Assembly: GCF_003318235.1 (NCBI RefSeq)
Contig: NZ_QOCG01000011.1
Location: 1-64,000, forward strand
Origin: Loktanella sp. D2R18
Lineage (GTDB): Bacteria > Pseudomonadota > Alphaproteobacteria > Rhodobacterales > Rhodobacteraceae
Direction of reading: 5' to 3'
DNA length: 64,000 nt
Shown here one piece after another: positions 26,825-35,655 of the stretch. How positions within the stretch are numbered: position 1 is the first letter of the stretch; the number at the start of each line of letters is the position of its first letter. A model generated the notes under the pieces. That model saw nothing but the letters and a program-made list of their open reading frames with translations. It was not told the DNA's origin and searched no databases. The position numbers and the translations under genes were made by a program.

Positions 26825-27469
26825 TCATGCGCCGTTTTCGAGTTTATCCATGATTTCGGTGATCACGGTTTTCCAGACTTCAGGGGGCTGTGCACCGGGC
26901 ACGGCGTGTTGTTGTGCCACAATAAATGTCGGTACAGAATTGACCCCCATTTCGCGGCTATGTTTGTCGCGCGCACGGATATCGGCGGTGTCGGCATCCG
27001 AGGCCAGCAGCTTGGTCACTGTCGCCGCATCCATTTCGGCGGTATCGGCAATATCGGCAAGGACTTCGTGATTGCTGATATCACGCCCTTCGACGAAATA
27101 GGCTTTGAACAACAGATCGACCACAAAGGTCTGACGCTGTTCAATCCCGGCCCAGTGAATTAATCGATGCGCATCAATCGTATTGGGGGTGATCTTTATC
27201 CCATCAAAATTAATATACGCGCCGGTTTTTTCGGCGTGTTCCACCACGGGGGCATAGGCACGCACGGCGGCTTCTTTGCCGCCAAATTTGGTTTCCAGAT
27301 ATTCGCGGCGATCCATGCCACCCGCAGGCATATCCGGGTTCAATTGAAACGGATGCCATTCCATGACAAACGGATGGTCCGGAAAGTCTAACAAAGCCTT
27401 ATCAAGATTGGTTTTGCCGATGTAGCACCAGGGGCAGATCGGATCGGAAATAATGTCGAGCTTGACCAT
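26825..27469 (-). CDS. DsbA-family oxidoreductase (FrnE-like)
   Basis: AGGAGG five bases before the ATG at 27469 fixes the start. The 214-residue protein is a thioredoxin-fold DsbA family member with the CPWC active site at 12-15 and the cis-Pro segment GVNSVPTFIV near 180. No signal peptide is present, so it acts in the cytoplasm. That is typical of the FrnE/2-hydroxychromene-carboxylate isomerase branch, implicated in thiol chemistry or stress. The exact substrate is unknown. Confidence 0.88.
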   Translation of the reverse strand: MVKLDIISDPICPWCYIGKTNLDKALLDFPDHPFVMEWHPFQLNPDMPAGGMDRREYLETKFGGKEAAVRAYAPVVEHAEKTGAYINFDGIKITPNTIDAHRLIHWAGIEQRQTFVVDLLFKAYFVEGRDISNHEVLADIADTAEMDAATVTKLLASDADTADIRARDKHSREMGVNSVPTFIVAQQHAVPGAQPPEVWKTVITEIMDKLENGA

Positions 27470-27673
27470 CTGGGCCTCCTGCCGTGTCAAATCTTATGGG
27501 TTTACGCGGATAACCTTACAAATTTCATGCAAGCGGGTGCCGCGCGCTGACGCACTGATACCATGTTAGCGCCAAAGAACCAGTGCAATTGCTGTGCAGC
27601 ACAGCACAACATATCCTAAATTTGGTGCGTGTCAGAGTTGCAAGCCTCTGATCGCCTGCATAAAAGAAGCGGT

Positions 27674-28297
27674 ATGAGCGAAAATGACCCAACAAAACTG
27701 ATCCGTGTTGCCCATGAAAATGGCGATAGTACGATTGCACAGCCACTTGATTTAGGTGCCCGCGTGCGCGAATTGCGCAAGGCCCGCAGCTGGACCTTAG
27801 AACAGGCCGCGCAGCAGGCTGGGTTGGCCCGGTCCACCCTGTCAAAGATCGAGAACGGTCAGATGTCGCCGACTTACGATGCGCTCAAGAAGCTAGCCGT
27901 AGGGTTGGAAATATCAGTTCCACAACTGTTTACCCCCCCGTCCAAAGGGCAGGTGAACGGGCGTATGGCTGTTACCCGTAACGGCGATGAGGGCACCAAA
28001 ATCACCACGACGTATGAACATGCTTTGCTGGCCGAAACATTGACCACTAAGAAAATGCTGCCCTACCGCGCCCGCGTGCGTGCCAGATCGATGGATGATT
28101 TTGAGGGCTGGGTGCGCCATGACGGCGAAGAGTTTCTGTATGTTCTGACGGGTCAGGTGCGTCTATTCACAGAATTCTATGAACCCATCGATCTGAGCCG
28201 GGGCGATAACGCCTATTATGATGCATCAATGGGCCATAATGTTGTGTCAATTAGCCAAGACGACGCGAGCATTTTATGGGTCACGTCGCTGACTTAG
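27674..28297 (+). CDS. XRE-family regulator with C-terminal cupin domain
   Basis: The ATG at 27674 follows AAGAAGCGG; an upstream GTG at 27629 is less likely. The 207 residues hold a Cro/C1 helix-turn-helix at about 27-82 (LEQAAQQAGLARSTLSKIEN) and a cupin at about 125-205 with HDGEEFLYVLTGQVRLF. This architecture is common in regulators of amino-acid, polyamine or peptide metabolism, where the cupin senses a small ligand. It converges with the peptide-binding protein gene six bases away. Confidence 0.88.
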   Translation: MSENDPTKLIRVAHENGDSTIAQPLDLGARVRELRKARSWTLEQAAQQAGLARSTLSKIENGQMSPTYDALKKLAVGLEISVPQLFTPPSKGQVNGRMAVTRNGDEGTKITTTYEHALLAETLTTKKMLPYRARVRARSMDDFEGWVRHDGEEFLYVLTGQVRLFTEFYEPIDLSRGDNAYYDASMGHNVVSISQDDASILWVTSLT

Positions 28298-28303
28298 TGT
28301 GAT

Positions 28304-30121
28304 TTAATTTTCTGCGTACCACCAGACGTCTGGCTGCCAACCGGGCCAATCCCCCATGACCGGCATCGTTTCGGGGTGATGCAGGTTTTTGTCATGGGCG
28401 ATGCGCGACACGTTCCATTGGTAGAACGGGATTACATAGCGCCCCGCCGTCAACAGCCGATCCATGGCGCGCACGGAAGCGACAAAATCGTCTTGGTTCG
28501 GTGAATTCAGCATGCGATCGACCATCGCATCCATCGCAGACGATTCCACCCCCATCAGGTTCCGCCCACCGGGCGTATCTACGTTTTCCTGGCCAAAATA
28601 GAGATACAACTCATTGCCAGGCGACAGCGTAACGCCGCGACGATAGTAGGTCATATCAAAATCGTAAGCATCTGTACGTTCTTTATACTGTGGCCCGTCG
28701 GCCTGCGCGATCGTCATGGAAATACCCATAGATTCGAGCGTCTGCGCATACATATCCGCCATTGTCACATGTTCTGAACTGCCTTGTTTGAGCAAAAGTT
28801 CAAATGCAAACGGTTGCCCGGATTCATTCGTCATAACGCCGTCTTGGATGGTCCATCCCGCGGCCTCGAATTGCGCCAGTGCAACGCCCATATCCGCGCG
28901 GTTACGCTGGCTATCGTCACCTGCGGGCAACGCATATCCTTCTAATGTCCCTGGCAGAAGATCATCGGCGAAAGGTGCGAGCAGTTCTACGACGCGCCCG
29001 GTTGCCGGACCGGTTTGCATACCCAGCGGTGAATTCCCCCAATAGGATTCAATGCGCGGCTGCGCCATGCCCGTTGCCGCATCGTTGATGATCTGGAAAT
29101 TGAACGCATGCAACATCGCGTCGCGCACACGCCAATCGTCAAAAAGCGGGTTACGTGTGTTCATTACAAACCCTGTCATTCCCGTTGGACGGCCATGCGC
29201 CAAGACAGATTTCACGACGTCGCCAGCTTGAACGGCAGGGAAATTATAGCGGCTGTCCCAACGTGCAATGCTGAATTCACGGGTGAAATTGACCTCTCCG
29301 GCGGTGAACGCTTCAAAGGCGGGGGTTTCATCACCAAAGAATTCTAACCGAATTTCATCGAGGTTGAATGTACCCCGGCGAAACGGGATATCCGCCCCCC
29401 AGTAATCAGGGTTGCGTTCTAAGGAAATAAACCGACCCGGTTCATAATCAGCGATCACCATGGGCGACGACGTGATCGGCACGATGTCGAGACTGCTTTG
29501 CTCAAAATCTATGCCATCCCATTGTGCCTTTTTCAGGATCGGGCGTAGGCCAGCCAAAAGAGCCAGTTCGCGATCTGCGCTATTAAAGGTGAACCGCACC
29601 GTACCCGGGCGCACCTCTGTGAGGCTTTCTACCTTGTCCCAAAACCCCCGGTAACGTGCGTGCCCTTGGGTCCCCAATGTTTCAAATGACCAGATGACAT
29701 CTTCGACCGTGACCGGGCTACCGTCGCTAAATTCGGCCGCCGGGTTGAGCGTAAATTCAACCCATTCGCGATTCGGTCCAGCCTCAATCGATTCGGCCAA
29801 GACACCGTAAAGTGTGAAAGGTTCATCCAAGCTACGTCCCATCAGGCTTTCGCCGACCAAATAGCGAAGCTGCCAAGGCACGCTTCCTTTGGTGATGTAC
29901 GGGTTTAAACTGTCAAAGCCGCCGACCTCAGCAGTGACCATCCGGCCACCGGTGGGCGCGTCTGGGTTTGCATAGGGCAGGGACACAAAATCATGTGGTA
30001 AGGCCGGATCCCCATACATAGCTATGCCATGCTGGGGTTCGGCGGAGGCAAGTGTGCCCGCTGCGACAAGCGCAATACTTGCACAAAATCCGCGCCAATT
30101 GCGTGTTCGATGTGATGCCAT
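28304..30121 (-). CDS. Peptide ABC transporter substrate-binding protein (SBP family 5)
   Basis: The ATG at 30121 gives 605 residues with a signal peptide (cleavage after ASA, residue 27). The mature protein follows the SBP_bac_5 plan: PLPYANPDAPTGG-like start, TGGRM, EFSDGSPVTVEDVIWSFETL, and a C-terminal domain with MNTRNPLFDDWRVRDAMLHAF. The family binds oligopeptides or related ligands in the periplasm; this variant is nearest the YejA type. No permease or ATPase genes are adjacent, so it is an orphan binding protein or uses a distant transporter. Confidence 0.88.
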   Translation of the reverse strand: MASHRTRNWRGFCASIALVAAGTLASAEPQHGIAMYGDPALPHDFVSLPYANPDAPTGGRMVTAEVGGFDSLNPYITKGSVPWQLRYLVGESLMGRSLDEPFTLYGVLAESIEAGPNREWVEFTLNPAAEFSDGSPVTVEDVIWSFETLGTQGHARYRGFWDKVESLTEVRPGTVRFTFNSADRELALLAGLRPILKKAQWDGIDFEQSSLDIVPITSSPMVIADYEPGRFISLERNPDYWGADIPFRRGTFNLDEIRLEFFGDETPAFEAFTAGEVNFTREFSIARWDSRYNFPAVQAGDVVKSVLAHGRPTGMTGFVMNTRNPLFDDWRVRDAMLHAFNFQIINDAATGMAQPRIESYWGNSPLGMQTGPATGRVVELLAPFADDLLPGTLEGYALPAGDDSQRNRADMGVALAQFEAAGWTIQDGVMTNESGQPFAFELLLKQGSSEHVTMADMYAQTLESMGISMTIAQADGPQYKERTDAYDFDMTYYRRGVTLSPGNELYLYFGQENVDTPGGRNLMGVESSAMDAMVDRMLNSPNQDDFVASVRAMDRLLTAGRYVIPFYQWNVSRIAHDKNLHHPETMPVMGDWPGWQPDVWWYAEN

Positions 30122-30203
30122 AATTGTGATGCCCCATAGTTTTGAATCGATTGCTCTCAAAGACCGTAATGCGGCTTTTGTGTGTTTTCAAACTTTTAGC
30201 TTG

Positions 30204-30310
30204 GACCCCTGTGGCAGATTGCTTATAAAGGGGTCACTGCTCGATAGGTTTCTTGCCTGTATGAAACCTGCCTCAATAACTTCACGCCCGCCTTGTGCGG
30301 GCGTTTTTTT
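30204..30310 (+). ncRNA. Candidate small RNA or riboswitch-like leader with terminator
   Basis: Three perfect hairpins stand in a row on the + strand: GACCCCT/AGGGGTC (30204-30235), AGGTTTC/GAAACCT (30246-30269), and a terminator stem of 8 bp ACGCCCGC/GCGGGCGT (30284-30304) ending in seven T. The block lies between divergent genes, 82 bases before the dehydrogenase start. It could be an independent sRNA of about 110 nt or a transcription attenuator for the downstream operon. No known Rfam family is recognised by eye. Confidence 0.55.
30284..30310 (+). terminator. Rho-independent terminator upstream of bdh
   Basis: An 8-bp G/C stem with a CTTGT loop and a seven-T tract. It is oriented rightwards but no protein gene ends here, which is why a small RNA or attenuator is proposed. 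Confidence 0.88.
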
Positions 30311-30391
30311 ATTGGCGATCCCAATGCACAGTGACCTTTGCAGTTGCAGCATATAGAGTGAGTCGCAAAGCATCATGACGGAGCAAATATC

Positions 30392-31165
30392 ATGTCACTA
30401 ACCGGAAAAACCGCCGTTATTACCGGCTCAAATTCAGGCATCGGGCTGGGTGTCGCGCGCGAATTGGCCAAAGCTGGCGTGAATGTGGTGCTCAATTCCT
30501 ACACTGACAACGCTGAGGATCACGCGTTGGCCGCCGAAATCGCCGCGCAAACCGACGTGACGGCCCGCTATATTCAGGCCGACATGTCCAAAGGCGATGA
30601 CTGTCGACGCCTGATCGCGGACGCAGGGTCCTGTGATATTTTGGTAAACAACGCCGGTATCCAACATGTCGCCCCGGTCGAAGAATTTCCGGGCAGCAAA
30701 TGGGATGCGATCATCGCCATTAACCTGAGTTCGACTTTTCACACCACCGCCGCCGCAATCACAGGCATGCGCGCCAAGGGCTGGGGCCGGATCATCAACA
30801 TTGCCTCGGCGCATGGTCTGACAGCGTCACCCTATAAATCCGCCTATGTCGCGGCCAAACACGGGGTTGTCGGGTTGACCAAAACCATCGGGCTAGAGAC
30901 CGCGCAAGAGCCAATCACCTGTAACGCCATCTGTCCGGGCTATGTGCTGACCCCATTGGTCGAATCGCAAATCCCCGACACGATGAAAGAATACGACATG
31001 ACCCGCGAAGAGGTGATTAAAAATGTCATGTTAAAGCGGCAACCGTCCAAAGCGTTCGCCACGACAGAACAATTAGGCGGCACAGCGCTGTATCTGTGTT
31101 CAGACGCGGCCGCGCAGGTTACAGGCACAACCATTAGCGTCGATGGCGGTTGGACCGCATTGTGA
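30392..31165 (+). CDS. bdhA: 3-hydroxybutyrate dehydrogenase (SDR family)
   Basis: The 257-residue short-chain dehydrogenase has the NAD motif TGSNSGIGLGVA at 11-22, NNAGIQHV at about 90, the active-site Ser in NIASAHGLTAS and the YVAAKHG Tyr-Lys pair. The last two blocks and the C-terminal SVDGGWTAL closely fit the D-3-hydroxybutyrate dehydrogenase branch. It interconverts 3-hydroxybutyrate and acetoacetate, the exit step of polyhydroxybutyrate breakdown. GGAG lies eight bases before the ATG. The stop codon overlaps the start of the patatin gene. Confidence 0.9.
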   Translation: MSLTGKTAVITGSNSGIGLGVARELAKAGVNVVLNSYTDNAEDHALAAEIAAQTDVTARYIQADMSKGDDCRRLIADAGSCDILVNNAGIQHVAPVEEFPGSKWDAIIAINLSSTFHTTAAAITGMRAKGWGRIINIASAHGLTASPYKSAYVAAKHGVVGLTKTIGLETAQEPITCNAICPGYVLTPLVESQIPDTMKEYDMTREEVIKNVMLKRQPSKAFATTEQLGGTALYLCSDAAAQVTGTTISVDGGWTAL

Positions 31166-32193
31166 AACGGATCAATCTGGCACTGCAAGGCGGCGGCGCG
31201 CATGGGGCGTTTACTTGGGGTGTTCTGTCTCGGATTTTGGCTGAAGAAGATATCGAAATTGCCGCGATATCAGGAACATCTGCCGGGGCGCTTAATGCGG
31301 CGGCGCTCAAGTCCGGCTGGGTTGCGGGCGGACGCCAAGGCGCGATTGATAACCTTGATTGGCTTTGGGGGCAGGTCGGGGCCGTCACCGATCCCTATTT
31401 TTCCGCGTGGATGTCGACACTTGGGCCGACTGCCCAACATTGGGCAAAATCGCTGCATTATTCGCCGCTTTATACAGCAGTTGATTTCACGTCGCGGCTT
31501 ATGTCGCCTTATGACTTTGGGATGGCAGGGAAAAATCCGCTCGCGAGCATCGTTGACCAATTTCACTATGATAAAGTCTGTGGCGACGCGGGACCTGAAT
31601 TACATATCTGTGCGACAAATGTGCGATCCGGCAAAATACGCGTCTTTGCAGGTGACGAGATTTCCTCCGATGTGATCTTGGCCTCGGCCTGCCTGCCAAG
31701 CCTGTTTAAAGCGGTGGAATTTATCGACCCGAAAACCGGCGAATCCGAAGCCTTTTGGGACGGGGGCTATACGGGCAACCCGGCGCTTTTTCCCTTGTTT
31801 GAAAAGCACCTGCCAGACGATATTTTGATCGTAAATATCAACCCGCTTTATCGCGATGCGCTGCCCACTGATGTGCAATCGATCCAGAACCGGATTAACG
31901 AGATAAGCTTTAACAGCTCACTTTTACGCGAATTGCGCGCCATCGATTTTGTTAAACGGCTCATCACCGATGGGGCCGTTCCCGCAGGCGCGATGAAAAA
32001 TGTGCTGGTGCATATGATCGCAGATGATGCGCTGATGAATGATCTCAATGTGGCCACGAAAACCATCGCAACGCCCGTTGTCCTCGCACGGTTACGCGCA
32101 GCAGGAGAAGAGGCCGCTGATGCATTTTTGGCTGCACATAAAAAAGACCTAAATCAGCAAAGCACGGTCGATCTGACGGATATGTTTAGCTAA
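31162..32193 (+). CDS. Patatin-like phospholipase
   Basis: The GTG at 31162 overlaps the dehydrogenase stop (GTGA), giving 343 residues and immediate entry into the NLALQGGGAHGAF oxyanion-hole motif. The catalytic serine lies in GTSAG (Ser40) and the Asp in the DGGYTGN motif near residue 200, forming the Ser-Asp dyad of patatins. The enzyme hydrolyses acyl esters of lipids. Tight coupling to bdhA suggests a role in PHB granule or lipid turnover. It converges with the LysE gene with an 8-bp overlap. Confidence 0.9.
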   Translation: MKRINLALQGGGAHGAFTWGVLSRILAEEDIEIAAISGTSAGALNAAALKSGWVAGGRQGAIDNLDWLWGQVGAVTDPYFSAWMSTLGPTAQHWAKSLHYSPLYTAVDFTSRLMSPYDFGMAGKNPLASIVDQFHYDKVCGDAGPELHICATNVRSGKIRVFAGDEISSDVILASACLPSLFKAVEFIDPKTGESEAFWDGGYTGNPALFPLFEKHLPDDILIVNINPLYRDALPTDVQSIQNRINEISFNSSLLRELRAIDFVKRLITDGAVPAGAMKNVLVHMIADDALMNDLNVATKTIATPVVLARLRAAGEEAADAFLAAHKKDLNQQSTVDLTDMFS

Positions 32194-32788
32194 GCAGTTT
32201 AAACGCGAGCGCCCACATCACCAAAGCGATCACCACATCCAATATCTGCCAGGCTTTGGCTGATTGCATCACGGGTGCCAGCAAGCGTGCGCCATATCCT
32301 AACCCAAAGAAAAAGATGAAGGATGATGTGACAGCGCCAATGGTAAAGGCCGTTTTTATTGGCACGGTTGTGAATTGAACCGAAATCGCCCCGATCAGCC
32401 CCAAAGTATCCAGATAGACATGCGGGTTAAGCCATGTCAGGGCAGCACCAGTGGCCAGCGTCGCCCAAAGCCCAGCCGATTGGCCCGCGATTTGCATCGC
32501 ATATTCACCTTTATAGGCGGCCCAAAGCCGCATCGCACCGTAAACGATCAAAAACGCGGCACCGCCCCATGTCATAAACTCTGGTAATTGCGGGTACATT
32601 TCGGTGATCACACCAAACCCCAAAACCCCGGCCACGATCAAGATCGCGTCAGAACCCGCACAGAGTAAACACAAGTAAAATACGTGGCTGCGTGTCAACC
32701 CTTGGCGCAAAACAAACGCGTTTTGCGCGCCAATCGCGAGGATCAGGCTAAAGGCGGTCGCAAATCCCGTCAGTGCAGCGCCAATCAC
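32186..32788 (-). CDS. LysE/ArgO-family amino acid exporter
   Basis: The 200-residue membrane protein has about six spans and the family N-terminus: a LILAIGAQNAFVLRQGL motif near residues 16-32. The ALTWLNPHVYLDTLGLIG block matches ArgO/LysE exporters of basic amino acids. It exports small amino acids such as lysine or arginine; the true substrate is not fixed by sequence. It ends one base before the DUF502 stop. Confidence 0.88.
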   Translation of the reverse strand: MIGAALTGFATAFSLILAIGAQNAFVLRQGLTRSHVFYLCLLCAGSDAILIVAGVLGFGVITEMYPQLPEFMTWGGAAFLIVYGAMRLWAAYKGEYAMQIAGQSAGLWATLATGAALTWLNPHVYLDTLGLIGAISVQFTTVPIKTAFTIGAVTSSFIFFFGLGYGARLLAPVMQSAKAWQILDVVIALVMWALAFKLLS

Positions 32789-33517
32789 CTAAGACGCATC
32801 CGCAATCGCTGTTTCGGCGTTTTGGGGGGGAGGATAAACAAGACCCGCAGAAATCACGAGCTTGGCCGCATCTTCAACCGTCATATCAAGCACTTTGACC
32901 TCGCGCTGCGGCAAAAACAGCAAGAACCCGGATGTTGGGTTCGGCGTGGTCGGCAAAAATACGGTGACAAAGGGTTCACCATCCGAAAGCTTTGCGTCAA
33001 TTTCACCTTTTGCGTTGATAGAAATGAACGCTATCGCCCAAATGCCCTTGCGCGGGTATTCAACCAAACAAGCCCGATCAAACGAGGTGTCGCGCTGCGA
33101 AAACACGGTTTCGGCAAGCTGCTTTGCGGCATTGTAGATCGACCGCACCACGGGCATCCGATCAACATAGCCTTCACCAAAGCGCAAAAATGATCGGCCA
33201 ATCAATCCCTTGCCGATCCAGCCAACCATCATAGTGAAGAACAAAAAGATAAACACGCCAATGCCACGGACGTTGACCGTGATTTTGTCAGCGCCTTCAA
33301 GGCCCAGAATGCGGTTCACCAATTCTTCGGGTTGGTAGGCGTTGGGCACGAACGGCCAAACCCAGCTATCAATCCAACCAACCACGGTCCAAATCAGCCA
33401 AAACGTCAGCCCAATCGGCGCGACGATAATTAACCCCGCAAGGAAATTGCCGCGCAGCCGCGCAAAGATACGCAATTTGCCACGGCGTTTGGTTTCGTCT
33501 GGAGTTGCGTCAATCAT
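32789..33517 (-). CDS. DUF502 family membrane protein
   Basis: The 242-residue protein has two membrane spans (LIIVAPIGLTFWLIWTVVGW near 30-50 and an IGVFIFLFFTMMVGW span near 85-105), then a soluble domain with EYPRKGIWAIAFIS and VFLPTTPNPTSGFLLFLP. These blocks define DUF502. Members are widespread in proteobacteria and also occur in plants, with no firm biochemical role. The neighbours do not clarify its function. Confidence 0.88.
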   Translation of the reverse strand: MIDATPDETKRRGKLRIFARLRGNFLAGLIIVAPIGLTFWLIWTVVGWIDSWVWPFVPNAYQPEELVNRILGLEGADKITVNVRGIGVFIFLFFTMMVGWIGKGLIGRSFLRFGEGYVDRMPVVRSIYNAAKQLAETVFSQRDTSFDRACLVEYPRKGIWAIAFISINAKGEIDAKLSDGEPFVTVFLPTTPNPTSGFLLFLPQREVKVLDMTVEDAAKLVISAGLVYPPPQNAETAIADAS

Positions 33518-33574
33518 ATTGCTGTCTCAAATGGCTTTGCAAACATCTAGGCACTGCGCAGGCGCGCCACAAGC

Positions 33575-34504
33575 TTAGGTCACATCTTGAACGCTTAATT
33601 TCGTCATATTGATTGCAATTTGTGCAGCAAGCCGCGCGTTGTTCCGTACGAGCGCTATATTCGCCGTAAGCGATTGCCCATCTGTTAGCTCAAAAATGCG
33701 CCCTAGCAAAAATGGGGTGACCTGTTTTGCACTGACATTTTGCGCTTCCGCCTCTGACAGTGCTTGGGCGATAATTGGGGCCAAAACATCTGCGGGAATT
33801 TGGTCTTCTTGGGGGATCGGATTTGCAATCAACTGTCCGCCGCTCAGCCCCATGGCGCTGCGCGTGATCTGCGCGCGCGCGATATCAACTGCGCTGTCCA
33901 TCCGCAGCGGGGCGGCCAAACTAGATTGCGCAGACCAGAACGCGGGCAGCGTGTCTTGCCCATAGGCAATAACAGGGACTCCTAGGGTTTCAAGCACTTC
34001 AAACGTCTTTGGCAGATCAAGGATCGCCTTGGCGCCCGCGCCAACAACGGTCACCGGGGTTTGTGCCAATTCTTGAAGGTCTGCAGAGATATCAAAGCTA
34101 AGTTCCGCGCCCCGGTGAACGCCGCCGATGCCACCCGTCGCAAAGACGTGAATACCCGCCAGATTGGCCGCAATCATTGTGGCCGCGACTGTGGTTGCGC
34201 CTGTGCCGCCTGTCGCAATGCAGGCCGCCATATCAGCGCGCGATAGTTTGGCGACGTCTTTGGCCTGCCCCAGCGCGTCAAGTTCGGCGGGTTCCAATCC
34301 AACGTGTAGCAATCCATCAATGACGGCGATCGTTGCCGGGACAGCACCCGCAGTCCGCACATCATCTTCGACCAACCGTGCAGTTTGAACGTTTTGCGGG
34401 AAGGGCATGCCGTGAGTGATGATGGTGCTTTCAAGGGCGACGATCGGCAAGCCTTCGGCGCGGGCATGGGCAACTTCGGTGCTGTAATGAATAGAAATTG
34501 TCAT
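33575..34504 (-). CDS. psuG: Pseudouridine-5'-phosphate glycosidase
   Basis: The 309 residues match the PsuG family over the full length: VALESTIITHGMPFPQN near the N-terminus, VGAGAKAILDLPKTFEVLETLG in the middle, and a GRIFELTDGQSLTANIALV C-terminal block. The enzyme splits the C-C glycosidic bond of pseudouridine 5'-phosphate to uracil and ribose 5-phosphate. It overlaps the upstream kinase stop by 4 bp, forming a two-gene pseudouridine degradation operon. Confidence 0.95.
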   Translation of the reverse strand: MTISIHYSTEVAHARAEGLPIVALESTIITHGMPFPQNVQTARLVEDDVRTAGAVPATIAVIDGLLHVGLEPAELDALGQAKDVAKLSRADMAACIATGGTGATTVAATMIAANLAGIHVFATGGIGGVHRGAELSFDISADLQELAQTPVTVVGAGAKAILDLPKTFEVLETLGVPVIAYGQDTLPAFWSAQSSLAAPLRMDSAVDIARAQITRSAMGLSGGQLIANPIPQEDQIPADVLAPIIAQALSEAEAQNVSAKQVTPFLLGRIFELTDGQSLTANIALVRNNARLAAQIAINMTKLSVQDVT

Positions 34505-35394
34505 AGGGGTGTTTCTCCAGAAACGTAAGTTGCAGCGGCGTTAAGCGCGCGTGTCAGGGCGGCAGGGCGGTCCATGCCCTCTGCCTCAGACGCGATATGC
34601 GCCGCCATGAATGTATCGCCTGCGCCGGTCACACGGGTCACCATAACAGCAGGCGGGGTTTGTGTGATCACGTCACCGCCTGTGCCCTCAGACGCAGATT
34701 TGCCGCCATCGGTGACCAAAACGCGATATGCGCCGCGATCCATCAGCGCAGCGCAAGCGCTGGCGCTGTCGTCAAATACTGTATGACACAGCAACCCGGC
34801 CTCTTCGAGGTTCACATAAAGCGTCGCCGAAGGGTGACCAAGCAGCGCGAGTAAGCGTTCGGCCTTACCGGGCGACGCAGGGGCCACCCGTAAATCAGCC
34901 AATTGGAACAAAGGCGATGCAGCAATCACCTGTAGCAATTCAACCGTCAGGTTCCCGTCTAGCGCCACGGTCCCAGTATAGGGGGTTTCAGCCGTGCCTA
35001 AGGCTCCATCAGCCAAAGGGCGCAAAATTTTGTCGCCCGCAGCTTCTAAAGAGTGGGCATCAGCGATCGCCGCAATCAATCCGTTTGCGCCTTCGATGGC
35101 CATATAGACATCGGTGGGCAGGTCATCTGAGCGGTAGATATAGTCGCAAGCCATACCCATGCGCTTGGCCTCTGCCACCAATTCTTCACCCTCTGCGTCG
35201 CGACCAATGGCGGTAAGCAGGGCAGGGGTCATGCCAAAACGTCGCAATGTCATTGCAATGTTCATTGCCACGCCGCCGGGCAGACGGGTGATACGCCCCG
35301 GCACATCAGACCCCACGCGCATTGAACTGGCGGTGCGTCCGATCACATCCCACAGGACGGATCCAATACAAAGAATATCTGCGTTTTGTGTCAT
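34501..35394 (-). CDS. psuK: PfkB-family sugar kinase, likely pseudouridine kinase
   Basis: The ATG at 35394 (GGGG just upstream) gives 297 residues. The PfkB fold is shown by LPGGVAMNIAMTLRRFGM in the N-terminal part and the VTGAGDTFMAAHI signature with the catalytic Asp near the C-terminus. The overlap with psuG points to phosphorylation of pseudouridine at the 5' position, the first step of the pathway. Other PfkB substrates cannot be excluded by motif alone. Confidence 0.88.
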   Translation of the reverse strand: MTQNADILCIGSVLWDVIGRTASSMRVGSDVPGRITRLPGGVAMNIAMTLRRFGMTPALLTAIGRDAEGEELVAEAKRMGMACDYIYRSDDLPTDVYMAIEGANGLIAAIADAHSLEAAGDKILRPLADGALGTAETPYTGTVALDGNLTVELLQVIAASPLFQLADLRVAPASPGKAERLLALLGHPSATLYVNLEEAGLLCHTVFDDSASACAALMDRGAYRVLVTDGGKSASEGTGGDVITQTPPAVMVTRVTGAGDTFMAAHIASEAEGMDRPAALTRALNAAATYVSGETPL

Positions 35395-35436
35395 AGCCCC
35401 GTTCTGACTTAGCGCTGCCCGATGCACAAGCACCCG

Positions 35437-35655
35437 TCACACGCCATCGCGTGCCATTTGACGAATTTTTACGGCCTTTTCAAAATGATCCAACCTATGG
35501 GTTTCGATCCACCATGTAGCGGCTTGCATTAAAAGTGCAGGATCATCGTTTTTATTGGCAAAGAACGCGTAGAACGACAGGCCGACTTTGTCGCCCTTTT
35601 GCGCGATTTTCTGGTCGCAAACAGCGATGATTTTTTGACGTAGCTGTTCGTTCAC
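35437..35655 (-). CDS. DUF6500 family protein
   Basis: The GTG at 35655 overlaps the stop of the upstream DUF4198 gene (GTGA), giving 72 residues. The conserved run GLSFYAFFANKNDDPALLM and the WWIETHRLDHFEKAVKIR segment are typical of this small Rhodobacteraceae protein. Its function is unknown. Translational coupling to an exported DUF4198 protein, next to a divergent HupE/UreJ gene, suggests a link to metal handling, which is inference. Confidence 0.78.
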   Translation of the reverse strand: MNEQLRQKIIAVCDQKIAQKGDKVGLSFYAFFANKNDDPALLMQAATWWIETHRLDHFEKAVKIRQMARDGV

